From NCBI GenBank assembly GCA_023129115.1, contig JAGMCR010000003.1, positions 1 to 64,000 of the forward strand: 64,000 nt of DNA, in the 5' to 3' direction. The position numbers and the translations under genes are program-made. Of the stretch, positions 16,851 through 25,264 are shown piece by piece (position 1 is the stretch's first letter; each line of letters opens with the position of its first letter). Under the pieces are notes generated by a model that saw only the letters and a program-made list of their open reading frames with translations, was not told where the DNA came from and did not search any database. This DNA is from Candidatus Iainarchaeum sp. GTDB taxonomy: Archaea > B1Sed10-29 > WALL01.

Positions 16851-18539
16851 ATGGTGACTGTTGACGAGCTGAAAACTGCGCTTGACGAGCTCGAGAAGAG
16901 CAAGAAAAGCATAAAGGGGAGGAAGAAGCCGGCCGCGAAGGAAAAGCCGCTCAAGGACGTGAAGGTGCCGGCAAAGCTCAAGGCCGCGAAGGCACTGGAC
17001 ATGCCGGGCAGCGAGATTTACGTCGCGGCGCACTACGACGGGAAGCTCTTGAACGAGTACTCCATCACGCGCGAAAAGATTCCCGTGAACATCAAAATCG
17101 TTCGGCCAACAATTGGCTACAACCCGATTTACGACATTTACTTGCCCGACATCGGCGAGGGGACGTGGATTGTGCTCGACAAAATCCGCTCGCAGATAAC
17201 CACGGAAGTCGGCGTGCGGGGCCAGGAAGTGCTTGACGTAAAGCTCCAGAAGAAGGTCGAGAAGAGGTTCAGGGACAGCGCGATAGAGAAGCTGAAGCAC
17301 TACATGCCCGGGATTGACGAGGAGACCATCACGGTGCTGAGCGAGTACTTAATCAACGACATGCTTGGGCTGGGGAAGATAGAGCTGTTGCTCGCCGACG
17401 ACGGCCTGGAAGAAATCGTGATTAACTCGTCGAGGGAGCCGATTTGGGTCTACCACAAGATGCACGGCTGGCTCAAGACGAACCTCAAGATTAAGAGCGA
17501 CGAGCAGACGGCTGACTACGCCAACTCAATTGGACGAAGGGCGGAGCGGCAAATCAACACGCTGAACCCGCTCATGGACGCGCACCTCCCGACCGGGGAG
17601 CGTGTCAACGCAACGCTGCTCCCGATTTCGACGGACGGGAACACCATCACCATCCGGAAGTTCTCGCGCGAGCCGTGGACCATTGTCGACTTTATAAACA
17701 ACAAGACTTTGGACGCTACAATCGGGGCGCTGCTTTGGACCGCAATACATTACGAGCTCAACGTTATTGTCGCGGGCGGGACAGCGAGCGGAAAGACGTC
17801 GCTGCTCAACTCGCTGACGCCGTTCCTGCCGCCGAACCACCGCATCGTGTCGATTGAGGACACGCGCGAGCTTCGGCTGCCGAGCTATTTGCAGTGGGTG
17901 CCGATGCTGACGCGCCAGCCGAACCCGGAGGGGAAAGGGGGCGTGACCATGCTTAACCTGATGGTAAACTCCCTGCGCATGAGGCCCGACCGCGTGATTG
18001 TGGGCGAGATTAGGAGGCACGAGGAGGCAGAGGTATTGTTCGAGGCCATGCACACCGGGCACTCGGTGTACTCGACGCTCCACGCCAACACTGCTGACGA
18101 GGTCAGGCGCCGGCTTGTGACTCCGCCGCTGAGCATTCCAGAGACCTTGCTTGAGTCGCTGCACCTGGTGAGCGTGCAGTTCAGGCACCGGAAGAAGGGC
18201 ATCCGCAGGGTGCTCCAGATTGCGGAGGTCCTGCCGAGCGCCGAGGGCACTGTGTCGTTCAGGGACATTTACAAGTGGCGCGCGGGCGCGGACACCTTCG
18301 GCAGGGTCAAGGACTCGGTGCGCGTGATTCCTGAGATACAGCTGTTCACTGGCATGAGCCTTAGGGAGATTAACGACGAGCTGAAGCAGAAGGAGGAAAT
18401 ACTGAACTGGCTCGTCAAGCAGAAGGTCGCCACAACTGAAGAGATTGGCAGGGTAATAAGCGAGTACTACACCAGCGAGGAAGTTGTCGTGGAGGCCATG
18501 CGGAAGAACAAGTCCCCGAAAGAGCTGATAAGCAAATGA
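16851..18539 (+). CDS. Type II/IV secretion (pilus assembly) ATPase
   Basis: 562 residues, homologous to TadA/PilT-type and archaeal ArlI-type hexameric ATPases that power pilin insertion. The N-terminal 45 residues are basic and flexible. The N-terminal sensing domain runs to about 270. Then come Walker A GGTASGKTS, the Asp box IEDTRELRLPS, Walker B MRPDRVIVGEIRR and the His box MHTGHSVYSTLHANTADEV. It is coupled by a 4-base overlap to the first TadC-like gene, giving the standard ATPase-platform pair. Confidence 0.96.
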   Translation: MVTVDELKTALDELEKSKKSIKGRKKPAAKEKPLKDVKVPAKLKAAKALDMPGSEIYVAAHYDGKLLNEYSITREKIPVNIKIVRPTIGYNPIYDIYLPDIGEGTWIVLDKIRSQITTEVGVRGQEVLDVKLQKKVEKRFRDSAIEKLKHYMPGIDEETITVLSEYLINDMLGLGKIELLLADDGLEEIVINSSREPIWVYHKMHGWLKTNLKIKSDEQTADYANSIGRRAERQINTLNPLMDAHLPTGERVNATLLPISTDGNTITIRKFSREPWTIVDFINNKTLDATIGALLWTAIHYELNVIVAGGTASGKTSLLNSLTPFLPPNHRIVSIEDTRELRLPSYLQWVPMLTRQPNPEGKGGVTMLNLMVNSLRMRPDRVIVGEIRRHEEAEVLFEAMHTGHSVYSTLHANTADEVRRRLVTPPLSIPETLLESLHLVSVQFRHRKKGIRRVLQIAEVLPSAEGTVSFRDIYKWRAGADTFGRVKDSVRVIPEIQLFTGMSLREINDELKQKEEILNWLVKQKVATTEEIGRVISEYYTSEEVVVEAMRKNKSPKELISK

Positions 18540-19420
18540 CTGACTACCTCCCACCAATGCCGATGAAGCGGGACCGGGCGCTGAAGCTAGCCAGGAATCT
18601 GGCGTTCATCGGCTACCAGATAACGAGGCTGCACCCCGCCATAATCGCGGACCTCGCGCAGGCAGAGATGAAGTGGGACCCGGAGGACTATTCCGCGCTG
18701 GCCCTGCTGTCTGCTGCGTTCCAGGGAGTGACCATCTTTGTGCTCCTGCTTGTCGTGATGTACGCCACCGGGAACTGGGCGTTTTTTTGGGGCGGCGTGG
18801 GGATAAGCGTCTTTTTCTTTTTCTTCATGTTCATGCGCTCGATGATGTACCCGACTTTTATGGTGAGGAAGAGGGTGTACGAGATAGAGCGGAACTTCCT
18901 TTACGCGCTTAGGCATTTGCTGATTCAGGTGATGGGCGGGACGCCCGTGTTCAACTCCATGGTCAGTGTCTCGGAGGCGGGGTACGGCGAGATATCGCAC
19001 GAGTTCATGCGCGTAGTCCAGGAAATCAACTCGGGCAAGTCAATGACCAAGGCACTGGAGCGGATGGCGCTGCGGAACCCGTCGATTTACCTGCGGCGCA
19101 CGATTTGGCAGGTGGTCAACGCCCTCAGGACCGGGAGCGACATGGGCCAGACCCTGCGCGTGATTGTGGAGCAGTTCACTGCCGAGCAGCGGGTGCTGCT
19201 CCAGAAGTTCGCGAAGGAGCTGGGGCCGTGGGCCATGATGTACATGATGGTGACCGTGATATTCCCGACGCTGGGGATGACGCTTTTCCTCATCATGTCG
19301 TCCCTCTCGAGCATCACGCTCAACGAGGGCGTCATGCTCTCGTTCGTGCTGATGTCGGTCGTGGTACAGTACTTTTTCATACAGTTCCTGAAGACAAAGA
19401 GGCCGGTGATGAGGTGGTAG
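18536..19420 (+). CDS. Pilus assembly platform protein, TadC/GspF-like 1
   Basis: 294 residues. It has two hydrophobic segments near 64-105 (including a very hydrophobic FFFFFMFM run), a cytoplasmic T2SSF domain with GGTPVFNSMVSVSEAGYGEI (about 139-158) and two to three helices at the C-terminus. It receives ATPase-driven motion and builds the pilus at the membrane. This matches the T2SSF family and pairs with a second platform gene directly downstream, as in bacterial Tad systems with TadB and TadC. Confidence 0.92.
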   Translation: MTDYLPPMPMKRDRALKLARNLAFIGYQITRLHPAIIADLAQAEMKWDPEDYSALALLSAAFQGVTIFVLLLVVMYATGNWAFFWGGVGISVFFFFFMFMRSMMYPTFMVRKRVYEIERNFLYALRHLLIQVMGGTPVFNSMVSVSEAGYGEISHEFMRVVQEINSGKSMTKALERMALRNPSIYLRRTIWQVVNALRTGSDMGQTLRVIVEQFTAEQRVLLQKFAKELGPWAMMYMMVTVIFPTLGMTLFLIMSSLSSITLNEGVMLSFVLMSVVVQYFFIQFLKTKRPVMRW

Positions 19421-19442
19421 CATAGACGACTTCCAGACGCGG

Positions 19443-20447
19443 ATGGCCAACCTGGCGGAGCGGGCCATGCCGAAGTTCTTCGTAGACGCCTCGCGCAACG
19501 CGCTGGTCTACGCCGGCATCAAGATGGAGACGGGCAGGTGGATGATGTTCTCGCTGCTGAACTCCCTGCTCATGGGCGTAGTCATCGCCCTGATTATCCG
19601 GACGTTCCTCGGGGAGGGGGGGCTGATATTCATTGGCGGCACTGCGATGGTGTTCGGAATCGCGTTCGTCGGGATTTTCCACAACGTCCTGATTTATTAC
19701 GGCGGCAGGAGGGCTAGGCAGATTGAGGTCATGCTGCCGGACGCGCTGCAGCTGATTGCCGCGAACATCCGCGCCGACATCCCGATACACAAGGCACTGC
19801 TGCTGGCCGCGAGGCCCGAGTTTGGGCTGCTGGCGGGCGAGCTCGACGTCCTCGGGAACAGCATACTGACCGGGAAGCCCACGAGCATGGCTTTTAAGGA
19901 GTTCGGCGAGCGCGTGAACTCGCCGCTCGTGACGAGGATTGCAACGCTGATGGAGGAGGGGCTGCGCTCGGGCCACAACGTGGCGGGGATGATGGACCAG
20001 ATTGCCTACGACATCCGTGCGTTCAAGATTCTTGACGACGAGGCGAACGCGAACATCGGCTCGTACGTGCTGTTCATAGTCATGGCCGTGCTGATTGTGG
20101 CGCCCGTGCTTTACTCGATTTCGATTTCGTTCATTGACCTGACGAGCCAGGTAAAGGAGACGCTGGACGTCGGGAGCCTGGTCCAGGAGGCAGCAATCGG
20201 CGGAAACTCGCCGCTTATCGGGCTGGTGGCCGGCGAGAGCGGCATCAACGTGGACACCCTGATTTGGTTTTCTGCGCTTAACCTGGCGACGAGCTCGGGC
20301 ATAGCCGCGATACTGGTCTCTGTCCTACAAACAGGGGAGACCATGCAAAAAATGCCGTACATCCTGATGTTCATACTCGTGGCAGAGACGCTGTTCTTTG
20401 TCTCGATAACCGTCCTGCGCATTGTACTGGGCGGATTCTTCACCTAA
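19443..20447 (+). CDS. Pilus assembly platform protein, TadC/GspF-like 2
   Basis: 334 residues. Two membrane helices at about 37-90, then the T2SSF domain with MLPDALQLIAANIRADIPIH and further helices near 200-225 and 290-334. ATG 19443 lacks an obvious Shine-Dalgarno. The frame is open back to 19413 and GAGGTGG precedes an in-frame ATA at 19422, so a rare ATA start adding seven residues is possible. Two platform proteins imply a heteromeric base. Confidence 0.9.
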   Translation: MANLAERAMPKFFVDASRNALVYAGIKMETGRWMMFSLLNSLLMGVVIALIIRTFLGEGGLIFIGGTAMVFGIAFVGIFHNVLIYYGGRRARQIEVMLPDALQLIAANIRADIPIHKALLLAARPEFGLLAGELDVLGNSILTGKPTSMAFKEFGERVNSPLVTRIATLMEEGLRSGHNVAGMMDQIAYDIRAFKILDDEANANIGSYVLFIVMAVLIVAPVLYSISISFIDLTSQVKETLDVGSLVQEAAIGGNSPLIGLVAGESGINVDTLIWFSALNLATSSGIAAILVSVLQTGETMQKMPYILMFILVAETLFFVSITVLRIVLGGFFT

Positions 20448-20456
20448 AACCATAAT

Positions 20457-20503
20457 GTTTATAAATCGCTGTTCATTAACAGGGGATATTATCCTTTTGG
20501 AGG
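20457..20503 (+). promoter_or_regulatory. Promoter and Shine-Dalgarno of the major pilin
   Basis: TATA element TTTATAAA at 20458-20465, followed about 27 bases later by the likely transcription start near 20486. A strong GGAGG (20499-20503) lies 7 bases before ATG 20511. Unlike most promoters in the window this gives a leadered, well-translated mRNA, as expected for an abundant pilin. Confidence 0.75.
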
Positions 20504-20510
20504 ATTCAAT

Positions 20511-20963
20511 ATGAAGAAACGAGGACAAGGAGCAATGGAATACTTGATGACGTACGGGTGGGCTATACTCGTGGTCATCATCGTGGGAATCGTGCTTTGG
20601 CAGTCAGGTGTGTTCGGCACTGGAGGCGGTGGAGTCAGCGGGTTCAACCGCGTCAGGATTGAGGACTACGTATACTCCTCAAGTGGGATGCAGGTAAGCT
20701 ACGAGAATGCTGCTGGTGGCACCATGAAGAAGGTGAACGTCACGTACGAAGCCGACATCGCCAGTGCCTTCGCCCCATACACTTATGTAAGTGGTGCGAA
20801 CTGGGCGCCGGGCAAGGAGTACAATGTAACCATCAACAGCACGGTCGCTGATAGTTGTCCAGCAGCTGGTGGCGGCTACGCCGTGGACATAACTATTACC
20901 TACAAGTCTGAAGCAAACATAGTCCACACCGAGAGTGGCACAATCCGCGGACAGTGCGAATAA
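20511..20963 (+). CDS. Major type IV pilin, class III signal peptide
   Basis: 150 residues. MKKRGQGAMEYLMTYGWAIL is the classic archaeal class III prepilin N-terminus: KKRGQ/G cleavage context, E at +5 after the cut, then a 20-residue hydrophobic helix. The outside domain is small, with two cysteines (DSCPAAGG and the C-terminal GQCE) and N-x-T sites. It has its own strong promoter, ribosome site and terminator, unlike the pilin-like genes upstream, so it is likely the abundant shaft subunit. Confidence 0.93.
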   Translation: MKKRGQGAMEYLMTYGWAILVVIIVGIVLWQSGVFGTGGGGVSGFNRVRIEDYVYSSSGMQVSYENAAGGTMKKVNVTYEADIASAFAPYTYVSGANWAPGKEYNVTINSTVADSCPAAGGGYAVDITITYKSEANIVHTESGTIRGQCE

Positions 20964-20993
20964 GCCCCTTAACGGGGCTTAACCCCCTTTTTC
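20962..20993 (+). terminator. Hairpin terminator after the pilin gene
   Basis: AAGCCCC (20962-20968) pairs with GGGGCTT (20974-20980) across a 5-base loop, followed by a CCCCCTTTTT run. It begins within the pilin stop codon and closes the pilus locus. Confidence 0.75.
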
Positions 20994-20995
20994 TT

Positions 20996-21008
20996 ATAGT
21001 TTTAAATA
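20996..21008 (+). promoter_or_regulatory. TATA element for the KaiC-like gene at 21025
   Basis: The AT-rich run ATAGTTTTAAATA lies about 22-26 bases before ATG 21025. No Shine-Dalgarno is present, so the transcript is probably leaderless. Confidence 0.5.
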
Positions 21009-21024
21009 GCGTCGAGTGTTAACT

Positions 21025-21699
21025 ATGGCTGTGGAGACTATAGAAACAGGCATCAGCGGGTTCGACAGCGTCGTCGGCGGAGTGCCTAAAGGGCACACCC
21101 TCTTGCTTGCCGGGCCAGTGGGGTCGTACACAGAGCTTTTCGGCCTCGAGTTCCTCTACCGCGGCGCGCTCAACAACGAAAAGGCGATTTACGTCACGTT
21201 CGAGAGGAAGGAAGAGGACCTCATCGCAATGGCGTCCGTGTTCGACTGGGGCCTCAAGGCGGCAATTGATGGCGGGGCGCTGGTTGTGATGAGCATCGAG
21301 CTCTTCAACTATGACAAGTTCCTCTCCAGTTTTGAGGACACGATTTTCTCGCAGAAGGCGACGAGAATAGTGATTGACTCCATAAGCTACCTCGGCGGGT
21401 TCTTTGACGCAAGCTTCAAGTACCGCGCGGCCCTCGGCGAGCTGCGGAGGATGCTGAACCGCCACGACTGCACAGCCATGCTGATTTCCGAGTCCAGGGG
21501 CGAAGAATTGAGCCCGTACGGCGTGGAAGAGTTCCTCGCCGACGGAATAATCCACCTCCACGCCATAAAGAAGGGCGGGCAGGTCGTCCATGCGATTTCT
21601 GTCCCCGAAATGGCGGGAATGAAAGTGAAGCCCCAGCTTTACCCGCTCGAGCTAACGAAAAAGGGCATAAAAGTTCGGAAGCTCCCGCTTGTTCTTTGA
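21025..21699 (+). CDS. KaiC/RAD55-like protein with degenerate P-loop
   Basis: 224 residues from ATG 21025. Overall KaiC likeness is clear: IETGISGFDSVVGGVPKG, FGLEFLYRGA, ATRIVIDSISYLGG and SVPEMAGMKVKPQLYPLEL. The Walker A position reads AGPVGSYTELFG, with no lysine and no GKT, so normal ATP hydrolysis is unlikely. The rest of the core, including Walker B, is kept, suggesting selection for a structural or nucleotide-independent role, perhaps partnering the intact paralogues at 4198-9227. It lies directly after the pilin terminator. Confidence 0.85.
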   Translation: MAVETIETGISGFDSVVGGVPKGHTLLLAGPVGSYTELFGLEFLYRGALNNEKAIYVTFERKEEDLIAMASVFDWGLKAAIDGGALVVMSIELFNYDKFLSSFEDTIFSQKATRIVIDSISYLGGFFDASFKYRAALGELRRMLNRHDCTAMLISESRGEELSPYGVEEFLADGIIHLHAIKKGGQVVHAISVPEMAGMKVKPQLYPLELTKKGIKVRKLPLVL

Positions 21700-21744
21700 G
21701 ATTGGTTCGGCAGATGGCTAATAGGGCTAGTGGCCACACACTTT

Positions 21745-21770
21745 TGGGGGGTGCCAATTGGCACCCCCCA
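21745..21770. repeat. Perfect 26-bp palindrome between convergent genes (copy B)
   Basis: The left half TGGGGGGTGCCAA and its exact reverse complement form a 26-bp palindrome with the same CCAATTGG centre and length as 4113-4138; 10 of 13 half-site bases agree. It again lies between the 3' ends of convergent genes, so bidirectional termination is a natural reading. Confidence 0.85.
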
Positions 21771-21834
21771 TAGTCACGTTAAGGGCACCCCCCGAGCTTG
21801 TTGTTTAGTTGATGGCACTCCCAGAGATTGCTGC

Positions 21835-23172
21835 TCACATCCAGAAGAAGGTTGCCAGCGTGGCGAGCACCAAAACACTGATTACCGCGAGGACTGTGCC
21901 GGCGAAGGCCATGTCCCGCACCTTGATGTAGCCCGTCGAGTAAGCGATTGCCGACGGCGGCGTGCCCACCGGCACGATGAAGTCCAGGCTCACGCCCAAC
22001 GCCGCGACGATTGTTAAGAGGCGGAGGTCCAGCCCGAGGCCGAGCGCGAGGGGGATTGAGACCGGCACAATGATTGCCGCTGCCGCGGTATTGGAGGCGA
22101 AGATTGTTAGTGCGATTGACGCGGCGGCGACTCCGGCGAACACTATGAACATGGGGTTTCCGTTCAGCACAGCGACGACGAGCGACGCCAGCGCCTGGTC
22201 CAGGCCCACCGTGGTGATTGCCGTGCCCAGCGCCAGGCCGCCGCCGAACAAAATAAGGGTGGGCCAGTGCGCCTTCGAAAAGTCTTTCGTCGCGAGCAGG
22301 CCGAGGAGATAAAGCAGCAGGATTGGCACGATTGAGACCATTGACGACGAGACGCCGTGGATGCTTGTCGTGAGCCACAAGAGCGCTGTCAAGGCAAAGA
22401 CGCCGAGTGTCAGTGATTGCTTGTTGTTGAGCGTCGTGCTCTGCTTCTTTATTTTTAATTCTTTTTTTGGCATGGGGAAGAATTTCGTTAGCAAGAGCCA
22501 GCAGATTGGGAGGAGGATGATGACCATGGGCATGCCGAACGCCATCCAGTCCGTGAAGGAAAGGGCGATGCCCCGGTCGCCCAGGAACTTCGCGGCGATT
22601 GCGTTCGGGGTCGAGCCGATTAAAGTGCCCATGCCGCCGATGGTCGCCGCGTACGCGACGCCGAGCACCACTGCCTTGCCGTACTTGGACTTCAATGGCT
22701 CGATTTTGTTTGCCTTGAGGACGACGACTGCGATGGGGATGATTAGTGCCGTGGACGCGGTGTTCGTCATCCAGAACGAGAGGAACGCTGTGACGGCCAT
22801 GATGCCGAGCAAAAAGCGGCTGGGCGTGTGGCCGAACCGGTTGATGAAAAAGAAGGCGATTTTTTCATCTAGGCCGTGCTTCTGCATCGCGACCGCGAGC
22901 ACGAAGCCGCCCAAAAGCAATACAACAACGGGGTCGAAGAAGGGCTGCGTCGCTTCTGCGGGCGAGAAGCCCGCGAGCACCACGAGCATGAGCGGCACTG
23001 CGAGCGCGGTGACGTGGAGCGGGACTGCCTCGGTAAACCAAAGCGCCCCCGCAAAGGCCATGATGCCGAGCACTGCCTGCATGCTCGGGTCGATTCCGAG
23101 CGGGTAGAGCCAGAAGATTAGGCCGAACACGAGTGAAAAGGCGATGCCGCGCCAGCCCGTCTGCTCCGTCAT
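21835..23172 (-). CDS. DASS-family (SLC13-like) anion/sodium symporter
   Basis: 445 residues from ATG 23172, with about 11-12 hydrophobic helices. Family motifs: FWMTNTASTALIIPI (first SNT-like motif), GTLIGSTPNAIA, then FASNTAAAAIIVPVS and VPVGTPPSAIAYSTGYI in the second half, showing the two-repeat architecture. Members import di- or tricarboxylates, sulfate or phosphate with sodium; the substrate cannot be told. The frame remains open far upstream of the ATG but that part has no transporter character. Confidence 0.92.
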   Translation of the reverse strand: MTEQTGWRGIAFSLVFGLIFWLYPLGIDPSMQAVLGIMAFAGALWFTEAVPLHVTALAVPLMLVVLAGFSPAEATQPFFDPVVVLLLGGFVLAVAMQKHGLDEKIAFFFINRFGHTPSRFLLGIMAVTAFLSFWMTNTASTALIIPIAVVVLKANKIEPLKSKYGKAVVLGVAYAATIGGMGTLIGSTPNAIAAKFLGDRGIALSFTDWMAFGMPMVIILLPICWLLLTKFFPMPKKELKIKKQSTTLNNKQSLTLGVFALTALLWLTTSIHGVSSSMVSIVPILLLYLLGLLATKDFSKAHWPTLILFGGGLALGTAITTVGLDQALASLVVAVLNGNPMFIVFAGVAAASIALTIFASNTAAAAIIVPVSIPLALGLGLDLRLLTIVAALGVSLDFIVPVGTPPSAIAYSTGYIKVRDMAFAGTVLAVISVLVLATLATFFWM

Positions 23173-23223
23173 AGTTGCGGTTAGCCGGTAAGGATTATTA
23201 AGCCTAACTGCATAGTGGCAATT

Positions 23224-24495
23224 ATGCGCGCGAAAGTGTCGAGAGTCCCGGGGCCCAAGAGCAAAAAAGCGCTGGAGAAGATGCAGAGGCTGAACGGCGG
23301 GTGGGGCTTGCCCCTGCCCATGGTGTTCGAGTCGGGCCAGGGCAGTTACTTCCGGGACGTCGACGGCAATGTGTTCCTGGACTTTGCTTCGCAGGTCGCG
23401 TCGAGCCCGCTGGGGTACAATCACCCCGCGCTGAGCGCGGTCTTGAAGAACTACAGCCGCGCGCCGGTGAAGATTGCGGGCCAGGACTTCATTGTGCCCG
23501 AGCACATGGAAATGATTGAGGAATTGGTCAATGTTTCTCCGCCGGAAATGAACGCCGCGTTTTTGGTGAACAGCGGCGCCGAGGCCGTGGAGAACGCAAT
23601 CAAGAGCGCGCTCCGGCGGTGCCATGGGTATTATGGCGCGTCGTTCGAGTACGCGTTCCACGGCAGGACGCTGGGCGCGTTGTCGTGCACGAACTCAAAA
23701 ATTGTGCACAAGGCCGGGTACTGGACTTTCCCGATCCAGCGCCTGCCGTTCGACGAGCGGGCGCCGGAGCTCCTCGAGGAAATGATTAAGCGCGAGGGCG
23801 GCGCGGAAAACCTGTCGTTCGTCATTGTGGAGGCTGTGCAGGGGGAGGGGGGGTACAACATTGCCCCGGATTCTTTGATGAAGGGCATCCGCAAGGTGAC
23901 GCGGGGCCACGGGATTCCGCTCATCTGCGACGAGATACAGTGCGGCATGGGCCGCACGGGCAAGTGGTGGGCTTTCGAGCACTATGGAATCAAGCCGGAC
24001 GTGTTTTGCGCGGCGAAGGCGCTGCAGGTCGGCGCGACCATTGCGAACCGGAGCTTCTTCCCCCCTGAGCCGTCGTCGATAAGCAGCACGTGGGGCGGCG
24101 GGAGCGTGATTGACCTCGCGATGGGCGCCGCGACAATCAAGGCGATAAAGAAGGAGAGGCTGCTCTCGAACTGCACGAGAATGGGCGGCTACTTGCTGAA
24201 GCGCTTGCACGAATTGGCTGCGAAGCACCCTGAAGTCACTGGCCCGAGGGGGCTTGGGCTCATGTGCGCGTTTGACCTAGCCGACAAGAAGGCGAGGGAC
24301 CATGTTGCCGAGCACTTGATTGCAAATGGCCTGGTCGCGCTGGGCGCGGGCAGGAAGTCCATTCGCTTGATTCCTCCTTACACTGTCTCGGAAAAAGAGA
24401 TTGACGAAGCGGTTGAGATTATTGACAAGTCGCTTGTGGAAGTGCGCAAGGAGCGGAAGCCGCGCGGATTGTCTCCGGTCGAGCACGCGATTTAG
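23224..24495 (+). CDS. Class III PLP-dependent aminotransferase
   Basis: 423 residues. GQGSYFRDVDGNVFLDFASQ opens the fold, NSGAEAVENAIKSALR binds the cofactor phosphate, FHGRTLGALS is conserved, ICDEIQCGMGRTG holds the PLP-nitrogen aspartate, and AAKALQ holds the Schiff-base lysine. Likely substrates are 4-aminobutyrate, ornithine or lysine omega-amino groups, but specificity cannot be assigned. ATG 23224 lies about 26 bases after a TATA-like GATTATTAAG, fitting a leaderless start. The stop overlaps the stop of an ALDH remnant on the other strand, so ALDH was once its immediate convergent neighbour. Confidence 0.9.
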   Translation: MRAKVSRVPGPKSKKALEKMQRLNGGWGLPLPMVFESGQGSYFRDVDGNVFLDFASQVASSPLGYNHPALSAVLKNYSRAPVKIAGQDFIVPEHMEMIEELVNVSPPEMNAAFLVNSGAEAVENAIKSALRRCHGYYGASFEYAFHGRTLGALSCTNSKIVHKAGYWTFPIQRLPFDERAPELLEEMIKREGGAENLSFVIVEAVQGEGGYNIAPDSLMKGIRKVTRGHGIPLICDEIQCGMGRTGKWWAFEHYGIKPDVFCAAKALQVGATIANRSFFPPEPSSISSTWGGGSVIDLAMGAATIKAIKKERLLSNCTRMGGYLLKRLHELAAKHPEVTGPRGLGLMCAFDLADKKARDHVAEHLIANGLVALGAGRKSIRLIPPYTVSEKEIDEAVEIIDKSLVEVRKERKPRGLSPVEHAI

Positions 24496-24552
24496 TCGAT
24501 TTGTGCCTTCTGTAATCGGCTGGAGTAGTCGACGTAAATTGTTTTTACTTCC
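24492..24552 (-). pseudogene. Displaced 3' end of an aldehyde dehydrogenase gene
   Basis: On the minus strand this reads EVKTIYVDYSSRLQKAQID and then TAA. The intact ALDH ends EVKTAYVDYSGKLQKAQIDE. In DNA, 24496-24552 aligns with 25272-25328, with a 17-base identical block, a 13-base block and a 10-base block. The frame is broken just upstream. It is a relic of the ALDH 3' terminus, left 776 bases from the functional one by whatever brought in the two small genes between. Confidence 0.85.
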
Positions 24553-24597
24553 TGGCTACGGGAAGTTGTGGCGGCATGTGCTTGTCTATGAAGGCGT

Positions 24598-24861
24598 TTA
24601 TCTCGTTTTGTGCCTAGGGTTTAACGAATACCGGTCACAGCCTTTGGCGCCTTTCTTGAACAATAGGTGGCCATCTTTGCGAAGCAATTTCAGGAATTGC
24701 TTCAGGCCAGACGTTCCGAAGCTGAACTTGGCGTATTTGACAAGGCCGTCCTCGTTGATGGGCCTCCTGCCCCAATACCCCCCTCTTGCCATCTTGTTAA
24801 GGATATAGGCAATCACCACCTTTTCTTCTGCACTGAGGCCGGAATACATCAAGGCATTCAA
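24598..24861 (-). CDS. Small hypothetical protein, possible DNA-binding helix bundle
   Basis: 87 residues: an acidic helix (LSAEEKVVIAYILNKM), a GRRPINEDGLVKYAKF stretch, and a basic C-terminus with LKQFLKLLRKDGHLLFKKG resembling a recognition helix plus wing. No family recognised. It is divergent from the HTH gene at 24947 and shares an AT-rich spacer with it. It lies inside the segment bounded by duplicated ALDH ends, which suggests acquisition. Confidence 0.6.
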   Translation of the reverse strand: MNALMYSGLSAEEKVVIAYILNKMARGGYWGRRPINEDGLVKYAKFSFGTSGLKQFLKLLRKDGHLLFKKGAKGCDRYSLNPRHKTR

Positions 24862-24946
24862 AAGCCAGGGAAGTACTTAAAACTATTGTATAAAAACAAT
24901 ACATTTAAATATAAGTAATTGTACAATGCAACAGTAGGTGGGAAAC

Positions 24947-25264
24947 GTGCCCGAATCATTGTTCCTCGAAGTTGTCGGAAAAACCCCCCAGCTCAGGGTG
25001 ATTGATTTTTTTATAGAGAACCGCATATTTGACTATTCCAAGTCCGAGATTTCTGAAGCTACTGGTGTTTCACGCATGACCCTGGATAAGGTATGGGGCG
25101 AACTAGTCTCTAATGGCATAATCACGGAAACAAGAAAAATTGGGAGAGCGACCATGTACAAGCTTAATGTGGATTCGCCGCTTGTTTTGGGCTTGATTGA
25201 ACTGGACCGGATAGCCAGTAAGGAGTATGCCGACAAAATAACTGAAGTGGCGATTGCCCGTTAA
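24947..25264 (+). CDS. Winged helix-turn-helix regulator
   Basis: 105 residues from GTG 24947, with GGTGG five bases upstream (an in-frame GTG at 24938 is the alternative). The core SKSEISEATGVSRMTLDKVW is a helix-turn-helix, followed by LVSNGIITETRKIGRATMYK, the second helix and wing typical of archaeal MarR/ArsR-like regulators. The last 25 residues form a helix likely used for dimerisation. It is more AT-rich than its neighbours. Probably controls the divergent gene at 24598 and itself. Confidence 0.82.
   Translation: MPESLFLEVVGKTPQLRVIDFFIENRIFDYSKSEISEATGVSRMTLDKVWGELVSNGIITETRKIGRATMYKLNVDSPLVLGLIELDRIASKEYADKITEVAIAR

Noticed and set aside
16851-20447. Archaellum (arl/fla) operon
   Set aside because: ATPase and platform proteins resemble ArlI and ArlJ, but there are two platform proteins, no adjacent ArlH, no recognisable ArlF/ArlG, and the pilin is of the general class III type. 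A Tad-like adhesive pilus fits better.
23173-23661. N-terminal extension of the DASS transporter by 163 residues
   Set aside because: The added part overlaps the divergent aminotransferase gene and its promoter, is arginine/histidine-rich and has no transporter character; ATG 23172 matches the family start.
24598-25264. Toxin-antitoxin pair
   Set aside because: Two small divergent HTH-like genes are suggestive, but neither shows a known toxin fold and they are divergent rather than co-transcribed, so no such function is claimed.
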